A DNA stretch of 64,000 nt from Hippophae tibetana (taxonomy: Eukaryota > Streptophyta > Magnoliopsida > Rosales > Elaeagnaceae), in contig CM072805.1 of assembly GCA_037013495.1 (NCBI GenBank), forward strand, positions 13,922,601 to 13,986,600, read 5' to 3'. This document shows, in pieces, positions 1-9,984 of the stretch; the stretch's first letter is position 1, and every line of letters begins with the position of its first letter. The notes under the pieces are model-generated. The model made no database searches, was not told the DNA's origin, and saw only the letters and a list, made by a program, of their open reading frames with translations. The position numbers and the translations under genes are program-made.

Positions 1-870
1 AAGGTTAGCCCACGATTGGAGACCGTCCATAAACAAGAATAAGGCATCCTTGTCTGATGTGTCAGGAACTTCGAGTAGCAAGGTTGTGAACTTCTTCACA
101 TAATCCCGTATGCTACCTGTCTGCTTTAACCGTCGTAGTCGGCCTCTTGCCTCCTTTTCAGCGTTTACAGGGAAGAACTGCATTTTGAACTCCCTTTTGA
201 AATCTTCAAAGGTATCAATCGTGCAAACCCCTCGTTGCACATCTCCATGTCTCCATCTCCACCACAACATCGCAGTGTCAGAGAAATACATGGCTGCAGT
301 TTGGATCTTGCTGGCATGGTCCTTTATGCCAGTAGCCTCAAAGTATTGTTCTAGCCCCCATAGGAAGTTCTCAACTTCCCTAGCATTCCTAACACCATTG
401 AAGGTCTTAGGCTTGGGAACATCCACCCTCTTAGCTTCAATGACGGTGGTTGCACTAGTTCCCGCGGCCATAGCCCGCTTACATAGAGCTAGATCACCAC
501 CCATGTCCTCCACTCTAAGCAAGACATTAGCAAGTTCTCTTTGGACGAAATCTCTTACCTTGGAAAGTTCAACCTTTAATCCATCAATCTCTTGCCTTAA
601 GCCACCGTCTAGCTCATTAAGGGACATCTTGACCGCTGCATGGATCTCCACATCCTCGGCCTCCAAGCCATTGCAACGTTCCTCCAAGTTGTCCACCCTG
701 TCGAACAGCTCCCCTAAGCTGTCCTGTGCACTCCCCACACGTGCTTCTAAGCTAGAGAGTATGTCTTTCGACTTGGCTCGAGATTCCTTTAATGGTTTAT
801 GAGTTTCCTCACGCCCACGTTCCATAGGTGGAACATCGACGCTTGGTGTAGATGGAGCAGCGTTCTTCAT
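1..870 (-). CDS. Ty3/gypsy gag (partial, runs off window)
   Basis: Reading leftwards from an ATG at 870, an open frame continues to position 1. An N-terminal coiled-coil-like stretch (SSLEARV, LEERCNGLEAE, LRQEIDGLKVELSKV) is followed by a retrotransposon gag domain with KPKTFNGVRNAREVENFLW, MLWWRWRHGD and FFPVNAEKEARGRLRRLKQ. Gag packages element RNA into virus-like particles in the cytoplasm. The start is chosen as the first ATG downstream of the primer site; a second in-frame ATG lies at 825. It sits directly after the LTR and primer site of the same element, so this is the 5' end of a minus-strand Ty3/gypsy copy whose pol would lie outside the window. Plus-strand frames over this region are shadows. 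Confidence 0.88.
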   Translation of the reverse strand, partial: MKNAAPSTPSVDVPPMERGREETHKPLKESRAKSKDILSSLEARVGSAQDSLGELFDRVDNLEERCNGLEAEDVEIHAAVKMSLNELDGGLRQEIDGLKVELSKVRDFVQRELANVLLRVEDMGGDLALCKRAMAAGTSATTVIEAKRVDVPKPKTFNGVRNAREVENFLWGLEQYFEATGIKDHASKIQTAAMYFSDTAMLWWRWRHGDVQRGVCTIDTFEDFKREFKMQFFPVNAEKEARGRLRRLKQTGSIRDYVKKFTTLLLEVPDTSDKDALFLFMDGLQSWANL

Positions 871-901
871 TATGCCAAAGGTAGAAATGCTTCAACCGAA
901 A

Positions 902-913
902 GCTTTGATACCA
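902..913 (-). other. Primer-binding site (initiator Met tRNA type)
   Basis: On the minus strand TGGTATCAAAGC matches the common plant primer site TGGTATCAGAGC at 11 of 12 positions. It lies 2 bases inside the LTR end at 916, which fixes the LTR boundary and the minus orientation of the element. Confidence 0.85.
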
Positions 914-915
914 AC

Positions 916-1560
916 TGTCACGACCTTATTTTTCAAGTAGAGATCGTGCGGCACTTAGCACCGTCCGTTGCACTAAGCCTGCCTTTGAATCCGAATGAAA
1001 CTCCAAAGAGAATAGAGAGAGAGTTTGCAAAGAATGCTTTGTATTGCTCTAGAGAGAGTTTATCTTACAAGATGCTAAGAATTCCCAAGATTTCCTAAGA
1101 TGAATACAAATGAAGACCAATGGGTCTATTTATAGTGTGACTCTAAGCTTAAGGCTATGCCACCACTTTCTAGATTCTTCTAGCTTCTAGAATATACAAG
1201 AGAGTTCTTGTTTTATGTACACTATGCCATAAGGGTCTAGGACTTTCTAGCCAACTCTAAAATCTTCTAGGTTTGTCTAGTTCCTTCATGCACGTTCTGG
1301 GATGTTCCGTAAGTTTCCAGCGGCTTCTACATCCTTCATGAATCATCCGGCATGTTCTAGAATATTCCAGTCCATTCTAGCACTCTCCAGCGTGCTCTAG
1401 AACATTCTAGGGTCTTCTAGCTTGAGTTGAGTCCATCCAACTCTAGCTCTTTCTAGACATCTCTAGGCAACTCTAGAACTTTCCATGTAGAATAGTCTAG
1501 ATCCTTTAGGCAACCATCATTTGTTTGGATTTATAAGGACATTTTGAGCGGGACGTGACA
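916..1560 (-). repeat. 5' LTR of the Ty3/gypsy element
   Basis: The 645-bp LTR has perfect 7-bp inverted ends, TGTCACG at 916 and CGTGACA ending at 1560, and is followed inwards by the primer site and gag. On the minus strand a TATA box CTATAAATAG lies at 1135-1126. The part upstream of it (U3, about 1140-1560) is crowded with CTAG: about 17 copies in 390 bp against 1-2 expected by chance. The partner LTR is outside the window, so age and target duplication cannot be judged; the bases next to the LTR are ATTAG. Confidence 0.88.
1355..1483 (-). promoter_or_regulatory. Heat-shock-element-like sites in LTR U3
   Basis: TTCTAGAATATTC at 1355-1367 is a perfect three-unit heat shock element (TTCnnGAAnnTTC). 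CTCTAGAACATTC at 1395-1407 and CTCTAGAACTTTC at 1471-1483 each differ from it at one base. They lie 220-350 bp upstream of the minus-strand TATA box. Heat shock factors bind this pattern; whether they do so here is inference. Confidence 0.5.
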
Positions 1561-1955
1561 ATTAGCTGTAATGTTATCATACAAATGAACTACAAAAATT
1601 GTTAGCTCTTGAGTTGTGAGGATGTGTAATGTTATGAACTGTCACCGTACTGAAAAAACCTTTAGTAAGGCTTTTTCAATTATATATAATTCAATAATGA
1701 TAGAAATCCATCAAAGTTGCCATTGATCTTAAACTTAATAAATGACATTTCTCAATGTTTTCAAATGGAAAAATGAATTTAATGCATATTCATTAGTTCT
1801 GTTATTTTTTTTACAGCTATGCACATAAAATTGTCTAGTTGGACCAGTGACATTTGTATTAGTGTTCAGAATCTTGAAGACATCCAGAGTACTAAAAGGA
1901 ACATGTTTGCCTCGGGTATGTTTGAACCAGAATATGAGTTTGAGCCAGAATGTTC
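1561..1955. other. Unassigned AT-rich flank
   Basis: I see no gene or recognisable element here. It separates the gypsy LTR from the start of segment copy 1. Confidence 0.5.
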
Positions 1956-3046
1956 ACATGTTTATTTTTTTGTTTAAAATAAGAAATCTTGTTTTATCCA
2001 AATAATTTTTTTAAGCAGTGCTAGACCTGTGCACTGTTTCTTGACTGGCCAAAGCATAATTTCGTTAGTTGCAAGAACCTTATCGTGGCTACTAAAAATC
2101 TTAACTTACTAGAATGGTTGTTGAATTTTGTTAGCTATTCCAAGTGGAATGCGTTGAAGAGTTAATTTTGAAAATTTTAAATTATGAGTCTTTTCAAATT
2201 CTCTTTTAAGCTTACCTCATTTGAGTTTATGTTTCTTTTAATTTTCTGTGAGTTGTCTTTGTAGTTCTTGTTAAGATTCTTAAGTTCCTAGGAGTTAATG
2301 TATTGAGTGTTTTGAATGTCCTAAGTTCTAGTATAAATAGGACTATTTGCTTGTGTTGAAGATGAAGAAAAAATCAGCCCCTTTCCAATGAGAATAAAAT
2401 TTGAAGTTTATCAAGTTTCTTAGTCTTCCCCTGTTCTTGTTATTTTTTTTTAACCGAATGTTCCATTGGATTCTTTGAAAACACAGCTACACAAACTGAA
2501 ATAGCAGAATGACTGCTCATAGAATGCTTAATCTTTCCTGTTATTCCATAGGGCCTATTTTTTGGAGAAGCCCATTAAAAATCTTGATCTCATCCTTCAT
2601 CAACTACCAAAAATCATTAACCAACCCTAACACACTCGTTAAAATAACAAAAAATCAACCCTAACACCTTTATTAAATTAAGCTTCTTCTATCTCCTAAA
2701 AGAGTCAGTTATTTGACTTATATTATATCTTAGATAAGCCATTTATTTGACTTATACTATCTCTTAGATAAGCTATTTATTTGACTTATACCATCAAATG
2801 AGCCATTTATTTGGGTTATACCATCATATAGAAGGTATCTTGTTTGTCTCATAAAGCTGGTACTTCTTCTGAGAAAGAAATAATTCCCCCTATTACCTAT
2901 TTCATAGACATAAAGGTGTAAGATCTCTTCGTTCGAATATGTTGTTAATGGATTGATTCTGGCACAAATTCCTTCGAAGTGAACTCTAGATGTATATTAG
3001 AAACTAGAAAGGTCAGATTAGAGGTGCATAAGAATATAACTATAAC
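1956..3046. repeat. Block X, left part (copy 1)
   Basis: Non-coding block shared with 15019-16012. It contains a TATA-like TATAAATAGG at about 2331-2340, followed by AG-rich sequence, so it may be an old LTR or a promoter. I could not find paired LTR ends or coding sequence. It resumes at 4481 after an inserted solo LTR. Confidence 0.5.
2703..2831. repeat. 31-34 bp tandem repeat, 4 units
   Basis: Four diverged units share the core ATTTATTTGACTTATAC. The matching stretch of copy 3 (about 15751-15821) has only two, so unit number changed after the blocks split. Confidence 0.75.
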
Positions 3047-4480
3047 TGATGCATATTTTCGCAAGTGTACGAATCGTTCAAGTAATAAAGTGTACAAAAG
3101 TACAGATATCGAACCCACAAGGAATGGCGTTACTAAGTATTGAAATTGACTAATCTTAATTTTATTTGAAAACTGAATTGTTGAAATTATTTAAGAAGCA
3201 AATTAACTTAAAACTAAACACAAATAACAAAATTTAATGTTGTTCACAAATGATTAAAAACGCTAAGGCATTTGATTTCGCTAAATCAATTCAATCCTAT
3301 TTCAAGTCATGTTATGTGAGAATCAAAGCTAAAAGTGATGGTTGAAAAACCCAAATTTACCTAATACTTTCTCTCGAGTTATATTAGAATTACTTATTTA
3401 TGAAAACCAACTATATTTCTATGTAGATTTAATCACAAACAAGCACATTACAATTTATGGAATTTCTAGAATAACCACATACATCATGCATTAGTTCTTA
3501 CACTCGCATTCAACATACGATATTTATCACAAGAAGCATTCATTGCACATCTTCTCTCGGTCTCAATATAATGCAACAAATCATCTAAATCTTGGCTAGA
3601 AATTTAAAAGCATTAAGCATGGAAATAAATACTCAACTTGAAAACAATGAACTCATATAACAATAACAAAAGAAATAAGATTTTCTTGATTAAACTATAT
3701 CATAGCCTTAGCAAAAATGAATTAGTTCATAATGGAAATAATAACAAACATTATCTCAATTGAATCCATGAATAACAAATCTAAATAAAATGCAAAAAAT
3801 AAAAACTAAGGAGAAGAGATGAAAAACTCTTGAAGATGAAGACTTGGTAGCAACAATGGTGATGATCCTTCAAGCTTTTCCTAACTTTCTCTCCAAAATT
3901 GCCTTTTCTCCTCCAAAAATGACTCAGATATGCTCTCTCTGTCGTATGCCTCTTTCTCCATCATATTGTATATATAGATCTAGGGTTTTGGGGGCAATTT
4001 TGGAACAAAACAACATAAAAAATGTGTTTTCGGACGAAACTTGCCGACGACGACATTATTCTCGTCGTGGCGAGATTTTTGGAAAAGTTACGATTTTGGT
4101 TCCACTGATTCTCGCCGGCGGCGAGATGCACTTGGCCGGCGGCGAGATTACTTTGGCCGGCGGCGAGATTACTTTGGCCGGCGGAGAGATTACTTTGGCT
4201 GGCGGCAAGATGAATTTGCCAAAACCCTTGCTCCCTGCATGATTTTCGCTGGTGGCGGAATTACAAATTTTGAAATTTTGTTTTTTTTTATTTGCACTCA
4301 ATCACGATCATTGAAATTTGTCCCAAACTTCTCCAAAATCATGATTTTACCTGAAATTGCACTTTAAATACGAAATACCCGTGAAATGACATTTGTGGAT
4401 TAAATAATCAAATAATCACAATTTTCACACAAATATCAACATTTAAATCATAACAAAAATGCAATATTTGAGTCTTATCA
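3047..4480 (-). repeat. Solo LTR, Ty3/gypsy type
   Basis: A 1,434-bp element begins TGATGCATATTTTCGC and ends CTTATCA, flanked by a perfect 5-bp duplication ATAAC (3042-3046 and 4481-4485). The matching place in copy 3, near 16012, has the uninterrupted target. Together these show a clean insertion later reduced to a solo LTR by LTR-LTR recombination. A close relative lies at 59386-60781. Orientation is taken from the minus-strand TATA-like CTATATATACA near 3970-3980 and from related elements. No coding part remains. Confidence 0.9.
4132..4216. repeat. 21-bp GC-rich minisatellite inside the solo LTR
   Basis: Four units of the type TTTGGCCGGCGGCGAGATTAC stand out in an AT-rich setting. Because 21 is a multiple of three, they create long open frames on both strands (for example a repeated LAGGEIT heptad). 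These are artefacts of the repeat: they lie in an LTR and no start or family match supports them. Confidence 0.8.
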
Positions 4481-5289
4481 ATAACTTTGGAGAAATTACC
4501 AATGTAAGAATGATAAGCAATAGGCACAAAAAGAAAGATGAATAGTTGAAATTACTATATGATTGTGAAGGGAACAAAGAAATGGCAATTGGAATCAAGC
4601 ACTAAAAAACAGATGGTGTTTTGAGAGTTGTAGAAGCACTTAGGATTTCTTTTTTCTTTTCCTTTTTCTTGTCGCTTCTTCTTCCCCCTATGTCTCATAT
4701 CTCCCACTCCTTCTCGTTCTCCTTTACATTTATTTTATCACTTTCCATTCCCTTTCCTCCATCTAAGTTGGTCTTTCTCTCTATTCCTTTAATTGAGCAT
4801 CTCCTCAATTCTCCACCATATATTCTCATTTCCCTTCCATCTAACCCAAAATTTTATCTTAGTTCTCTGTTTTGATGGTTTGATCTCGTTTTGGTAGTTT
4901 GGATTTTAGGTCCGAGGAGCAACGATTTTTGTATCTATTAGTTTTTGGTTTTTCAACCGGTGCAAGGATTTATGTATAAGGTCCTTTGCTTGAAGGTTTT
5001 TCATATGAACACATGTATCTAAAGGACTCTAAGATGTATATTTTGATCAATTTCTTTTAGGATTTAGTGGTGTGGTCTATTTGCTCTCTCATATGCTTTA
5101 GGTGATAGCTCTTTGAAAAGTGTATATTTCTCTATCCACCTTAGCCCATCCTCTTCCTTCTGGGGTTTGAACTTAGTTTTTTTTTCTTATTGGCCCAAGA
5201 TCAATGGAGAGCATGTCAAGAAGGTTTCCTCAACCAAGGTCAAATACTTTGAAACTCAAAGAAGTTAATGAATATAGCATAGAGAAGGG
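4481..5289. repeat. Block X, right part (copy 1)
   Basis: Continues block X after the solo LTR and matches 16013-17540. 4640-4880 is a pyrimidine-rich C/T stretch that gives a spurious hydrophobic frame of 84 residues. That frame has no family resemblance, and the frame from the equivalent stretch at 16086 differs in its ends, so I do not call it a gene. Confidence 0.5.
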
Positions 5290-5752
5290 AGGAAGAGTGA
5301 GAAAATTTTTCTTTCTTTGAATGAATCACATTGTTTGTACATCATATACTTTTTATATTGTGCATCCTTAATCGAGAAGTTGATTGCACTCTTAACTATA
5401 CAAGTAAATGTAACAAATTGCATTTAGTAAAGGAAAAATTTGTTATAACATGTGTTTTATACTGTGCATCCTTAATCGAGAAGCTAATTGCACTCTTAAC
5501 TATACAAGTAAATGTAACCAACTGCATTGAGTAAAGGAAAAATTTGTTATAACATGTCAATCTAACTAACTTTGTGCCATATCAACACCACTAGAATCTT
5601 CAATTTTGGAAGGGTCTATTCCATTGATACCCACCACCACCACAAACTTAGTGGCTAAATCATGATGTTGAGTTTGCTTCTAAGATAAACAAGTTGAGAA
5701 GCATGCAAAGACTTGGTCAATATGTTTGCAAACTGCTCATTGGATGGGATGT
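5290..5752 (-). mobile_element. Copia A, 3' end: pol C-terminus and 3' LTR (copy 1)
   Basis: Read on the minus strand, 5752-5600 gives HIPSNEQFANILTKS, the conserved end of copia RNase H. Beyond it is non-coding DNA of about 300 bp with a TATA-like box, taken as the 3' LTR. The exact LTR ends are not certain. The RNase H stops abruptly at the LTR of copia B, which inserted here. Short plus-strand frames in this stretch are shadows. Broken fossil. Confidence 0.7.
5351..5557. repeat. 104-bp tandem duplication in the copia A LTR
   Basis: Two head-to-tail units (5351-5454 and 5455-5557) contain GCATCCTTAATCGAGAAG and TGTTATAACATGT. Copy 2 has the same doublet at 27010-27216. Copy 3 has a single unit at about 17556-17660. 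Confidence 0.85.
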
Positions 5753-5757
5753 GATTC

Positions 5758-5956
5758 TATAGAATAAAATTGATTTTATTTATTATTAGCTACATTCAAT
5801 GTGTTACATGCTAATCTATATATAATACATAGAAAGAATATAAAAAATAGATTGCAATATCTAAACTAATTTATTTATAGTTGTTTTATTGTTATAACTA
5901 AAAGATTTGAATTTTAACTTTTAAAACTTAAATCCCTTAGGAACGGGATTTCCACA
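5758..5956 (-). repeat. Copia B 3' LTR (copy 1)
   Basis: A 199-bp LTR, shared with 17862-18080, 25077-25248 and 27417-27636. On the minus strand it starts TGTGGAAATCCCG. It lies just after the copia B RNase H region, so it is a 3' LTR. The flank GATTC at 5753-5757 is the target-site duplication of the insertion into copia A. Confidence 0.8.
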
Positions 5957-6690
5957 TTCCCTCTCAAGTTGAATCATAGATAATCATATTCAACTTATTT
6001 GTGAAATCATTGAAGCTCTGTCATTTTAGTCCTTTGGTAAATATATGTGCGGTTCGGTTCTATGTAGGGATATAAGTCATTCAAATAATGTCGTTCTCCA
6101 CTTTTTCTTTAATGAAGTGTATCTACTTCGATATGTTTGGTTCGATCATGTTGAATTAGATTTAGAGAGATGTTTGTGGTAGTTTGTTATCACAATAGAC
6201 TTTGAGCGAAACTCCAATCTATACCTGTAGTTCTTCTAGGAGTCTTTTTTAACCACAATCTTTCACTAATCCCTTGTGCAACTGCTTTAAATTCGGCTTT
6301 CGTACAACTCCTAGCTACTACGTTCTATTTTTTACTCCTCCATATTACTAGATCTCCCTATACAAACGTACAGTATCTAGTAGTTGACCTTCTGTCTTCA
6401 ATTGAGCCTCTCATTCAACATCAAAGAATACCTCAAACTTTATTTCTTTCGTATTCCGAAAGAGAAGTTTCTTTCCTGGGGAGCTTTTTGAGGTGCCTGG
6501 GAATTTTATACACAGCTTCTAGGTGATCTTCTTTTGGAGAGTGCATGTGTTGACTTACTACACTCACAAAAAATGCAATGTCGGGTCTCGTATGTGACAT
6601 ATAAATCAGTTTCCCAACCATTTTGATACCATAAAAGTGCATGTGTTGTAAATCATTTCCATGCACTAACATATAGTAAACTTTGAACAT
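5957..6690 (-). mobile_element. Copia B reverse transcriptase end and RNase H (copy 1)
   Basis: The minus strand shows VGKLIYMSHTRPDIAFFVS and QHMHSPKEDHLEAVYKI, hallmarks of the copia reverse transcriptase-RNase H junction, then a degraded RNase H running to the 3' LTR. The fragment ends abruptly at about 6690, where hAT transposase sequence begins. The same fusion is present in copy 2. Fossil, broken in several places. Confidence 0.8.
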
Positions 6691-7033
6691 ATATGAAAAA
6701 TGATTCTATATTTCTGACCTAAAATTTTTTTGTTTCTTCATATCAAATTTGTTATTCGGGTGAATATTACTTACTTCTATTCTTTTTTTTGAAGATTAGT
6801 CATTTAAATTATGTTGTGGATTTTTCATTTCCTTTGGATGAATTTCAGGTTCAATGTCTTCAATCATAGACATAATAAAGTCTAGAAATTGACTTGGTCA
6901 AATAAACTCATGTAAATCATCATCACTTATGTATAGAATATAGATTAGTATAAATTCGTATTGTACTTAATCAAAAATCTTTTCAAAACTAAAATAACTA
7001 AATGATCTTAGTTATAAACAATATGGCTGGAAG
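6691..7033 (-). mobile_element. hAT transposase remnant (copy 1)
   Basis: Matches the 5' part of the hAT transposase region in copy 2 (about 29640-29981). About 1.4 kb of transposase present in copy 2 (28229-29640) is missing here, with a short ATAT at the junction, so copy 1 has a deletion. Nothing codable is left. Confidence 0.7.
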
Positions 7034-8476
7034 TAGAGGTGTCCATTTATACTAAATTTCAAATCCCAAATATTTTTGCATACTAATTAGATCAGGCCAA
7101 TCCATACTAATTAGATCAAGACAGACAGATTATGATATAAACAGGACAAAACATTATCCATTTCATTATAACAGATCGAAACAAACGTAATTATATGCAA
7201 TTCTGTAGCTTAAATAACACATTATATTTTCTGCTAGTAAAGAACATATACGTTAATATTTGGCGGAAATCAGAAATCACATGACTTTTTATGCTTGATT
7301 TTTTATTACAAATCAAGGAAAAAACATGAAAAGAACATGTTATTTTAATCACAATCATGATTGAGGCTTAAAGAATGAATAAAATATTAGTAATGTTGAG
7401 AATATGTAATTTATATTGAAACTGAAAATGATATTTATTATCATTTTCAATAAAATGATTGAAACTAATAATTCAAAGTAATATCAAAAACAGACAAACA
7501 CAATGTAATGATAGTTTTGGCACACACGACTAGTAAAGGAGAGAAACATAATTTGGGGGTGTCCAAAAATCCTATCCAAAACTCATTTAGGAGGCATTTC
7601 ATAAACTTAAAAAAATCCTATCAAAAACTCAAAAAAATTGTATCATAAACTAAAAAAAACCATATCATAAACTAAAAAAAATCATATGAGAAACTCATTT
7701 GATGATGCATTTCAGAAACTCAAAAAAATCCTATAAGTAACTCAAAAAACCCGTATCATAAACTAAAACAAATCCTATCAGAAACTAAAAAAAACGTATC
7801 ATAAACTAAAAAAAAATCCTATCAGAAACTCTTTTGAGGATGCATTTCAGAAACTCAAAAAAATCCTATTAGAATCTAAAAAAAAAACTATCAGAAACTA
7901 AACAAAAAAACTTGACAACCAATCCAAAATACAGAGTACAGACAATGTCTCGTACACGAAATTGTACTGAGAATGTTTGTAGAAACAGTCAGCTCACTAC
8001 ATAGTACATACCTATTTCATCCATGGATGACAAGACGTGAAACGATGCGATGAATGGTGACTGGCTGGTGATGGAGGTGATGTGAGGATGGCTGGGTGGT
8101 TGGGTGCTGCTGAAGGCGACGACGGTTAGCTTAGGCTAAGGTTGTTTTGAGTCTCGTTGACTCGCTGTCGCTCTTGCAAAGACACAAATGCAGAGGGCCG
8201 CTGAAAATGAATTAGGGTTAGGTTAGAAGGGTAACATGATTTCTTAATATATATATATATATACGGTAAAGGTTAATTAAAAAAAATTAGTTATTTATGA
8301 AAACCAGTCTGGTCCACCGGTTTATAATTTTTATAACTAGATCGGATTGTTTGAAAATCTGTTTTACTCAATGCAGATCGGACTAGACCCTTTCAATTAT
8401 GAAATTGTTTGGTTTGGTCCGGTCCGATCCAGTTTTTCGGTTTAAACCGGTCCGACCCGATTTATGGACACCCCTA
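7034..8476. mobile_element. Non-autonomous hAT-like element (copy 1)
   Basis: A 1.44-kb element with inverted ends TAGAGGTGTCCAT (7034) and ATGGACACCCCTA (8464-8476), the usual plant hAT pattern. The right end carries the palindrome GGTTTAAACC and repeated GGTCCGA-type subterminal motifs. It holds a minisatellite and no transposase. An 8-bp target duplication is not convincing: GCTGGAAG against GAGAAAAG. It sits next to hAT transposase remains, so it could instead be the 5' end of that element. Confidence 0.65.
7560..7915. repeat. A-rich minisatellite, 20-24 bp units
   Basis: Many imperfect units of the type AAACTCAAAAAAATCCTATC, with a longer variant carrying GATGATGCATTTCAG. The homologous array is at 30510-30890 with a different unit order. 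Confidence 0.8.
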
Positions 8477-8740
8477 GAGAAAAGATTGGCATTATAGAAG
8501 AACTTTTGGGTTTTTGCAAAATAGGTAGAATAGTAGAAGAAGAATGTTGGGGAGAGATAATAGGTGATGATGGAAAAGATTATGAGAAGAGAAATGTGTG
8601 CTTATCAAAGATGACATCTCCACTAATATACAATATGCTAGTTGTAGAAAGATATTTATATCCTTATACCGTGTGCATAACCAAGAAATTTTGCAAGATA
8701 ATGGTCATGGCTCAAGCTTGTGTTGTGTGTAGGGTCTTAG
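8477..8740. other. Unassigned, shared with copy 2
   Basis: A frame of 114 residues begins in the hAT end at 8464 (MDTPREKIGII). I recognise nothing in it. The copy 2 version (31435-31671) is only 78 residues and diverges after the shared part, so I do not call it a gene. Confidence 0.4.
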
Positions 8741-9330
8741 GCATGCAAAACACAAGCATTTTTGTGCTTGCGTTCTACAAGTCCATGTTGTTCAGCTCTA
8801 GTAACTAATGGAGTAAAAGCCTTAGAATACATAGACAAATTCAATTCAACTATGTATTTGTGCTTGCGTTCTACAAGTCCATTTTGTTCATATGAGTGAG
8901 GATATGAGGTATAATGCACAATACCATGCCGGGGCAAAATAGTAGTAAGACCATGAAACTCCCTGTTTGACTGTAACACCTTAACTTTACAATCAATTTA
9001 CAACTCTACCTATGATTTAAACTGAATGAAAGCTTATGCAGTACCTGATTAAGTATAATGCAAAAATGCATCAGTAATGTGAATGTAATATTTGTATCAA
9101 TTATTAGATGTATGAGGAGACACCCAAATATCAAAATGTACAATACTAAATGTAACATCGACTTTAGTTATAGAAGATGAATAAGGTAACTTATGATGTT
9201 TACTTACATTGCATGCAATACATATGAAGTCACTTGCTTTATGCAAGTTGAAATCGACAGTTTAGAATGAGACAAATATATACTTACAACCGGTAAGGAA
9301 GCAAGAGAATAGTCTACATTTTTTTTATTT
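8741..9330 (-). mobile_element. Copia integrase fragment
   Basis: The minus strand shows HHKLPYSSS, VHFDIW and QNGLVERKHKYIVEL, typical of the copia integrase core. No LTR adjoins it. Copy 2 lacks this whole stretch (junction near 31718), so either copy 2 lost it or it was captured in copy 1. A short phrase (TTTGTGCTTGCGTTCTACAA) occurs twice, at 8760 and 8855. Fossil. Confidence 0.75.
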
Positions 9331-9984
9331 TTTTTCCTTTTTAGCTAACGTGGTTTTTTTGTTTAATATTGTAGCTACTTTTATTTCGTCTTTCATTTAT
9401 TATAGGCTTTTAGAACCATTTCGTCTATTCTATTGAGATGATATAACCAGAAATCAGATAATTTATGGAGAAGATCGGAAAAATGTTTGGTTCTTTGTTG
9501 CATGTTTTTCGAGATTGAATGGTTGAATTGAATCTCAGTATCATATTTCTTTTTCTCCCGCCACATTTTTTGATACTTCTACATCAAGTTCCCTCTTGAA
9601 GGGTTCTCTACTTTAGGTTCCACTATAAAATATAATTACAGCATCAGGTACTTCCTTTTTATGGAACATCATCACATTATACCTGAGTATCACTTCAGCT
9701 CTTTAAGAAGTGAAATGAGGTGCCATGTGTCTTTAATAAAACTTTTATAGCTTGGAGATTTTCTAATAAGACCTTTGCTAAATCAGCTAGCAAAAACCCT
9801 ATGCTAAATTGGTGATGGACCTGGTATCTCTTTCCTTGAACATTTTAAACCATTGAAAGAAGTCTTTGTGCTCTTGCATATGCATTGACATTCTTTCTCG
9901 ATATTGTTAGCATTTTGTGTTACGTACTTCACCCATAATTCTAATAACAAGAGTATTAATCCAAATGTAGTTTTTATCATGCAG
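9331..9984 (+). other. Region upstream of the PGG gene fragment
   Basis: No exon with ankyrin character was found here, although a complete gene of this family would carry several ankyrin-repeat exons. It matches 31730-32306 with many differences and about 45 bp missing in copy 2. It may be intron sequence or a truncation breakpoint. Confidence 0.45.

Noticed and set aside
110-802. Plus-strand frame of 230 residues
   Set aside because: It is the antisense of a clear gypsy gag on the minus strand.
3844-4367. Overlapping frames with 7-residue repeats on both strands
   Set aside because: They come from a 21-bp minisatellite in a solo LTR; all frames are open because of the repeat length.
4621-4875. 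Hydrophobic frame that could be a secreted or membrane protein
   Set aside because: It is a C/T-rich stretch; the copy 3 version differs at the ends and no family is recognised.
5160-5185. GTTTGAACTTAG phrase resembling a tRNA/SINE B box
   Set aside because: No matching A box at the right distance and no poly(A) tail or target duplication.
7026-8484. 8-bp target duplication of the hAT-like element
   Set aside because: GCTGGAAG and GAGAAAAG agree at only 4 of 8 positions, no better than chance for purine-rich DNA.
8464-8808. Frame of 114 residues shared in part with copy 2
   Set aside because: It begins inside a hAT end, runs into a copia fragment, and the copy 2 frame is not conserved in length or end.
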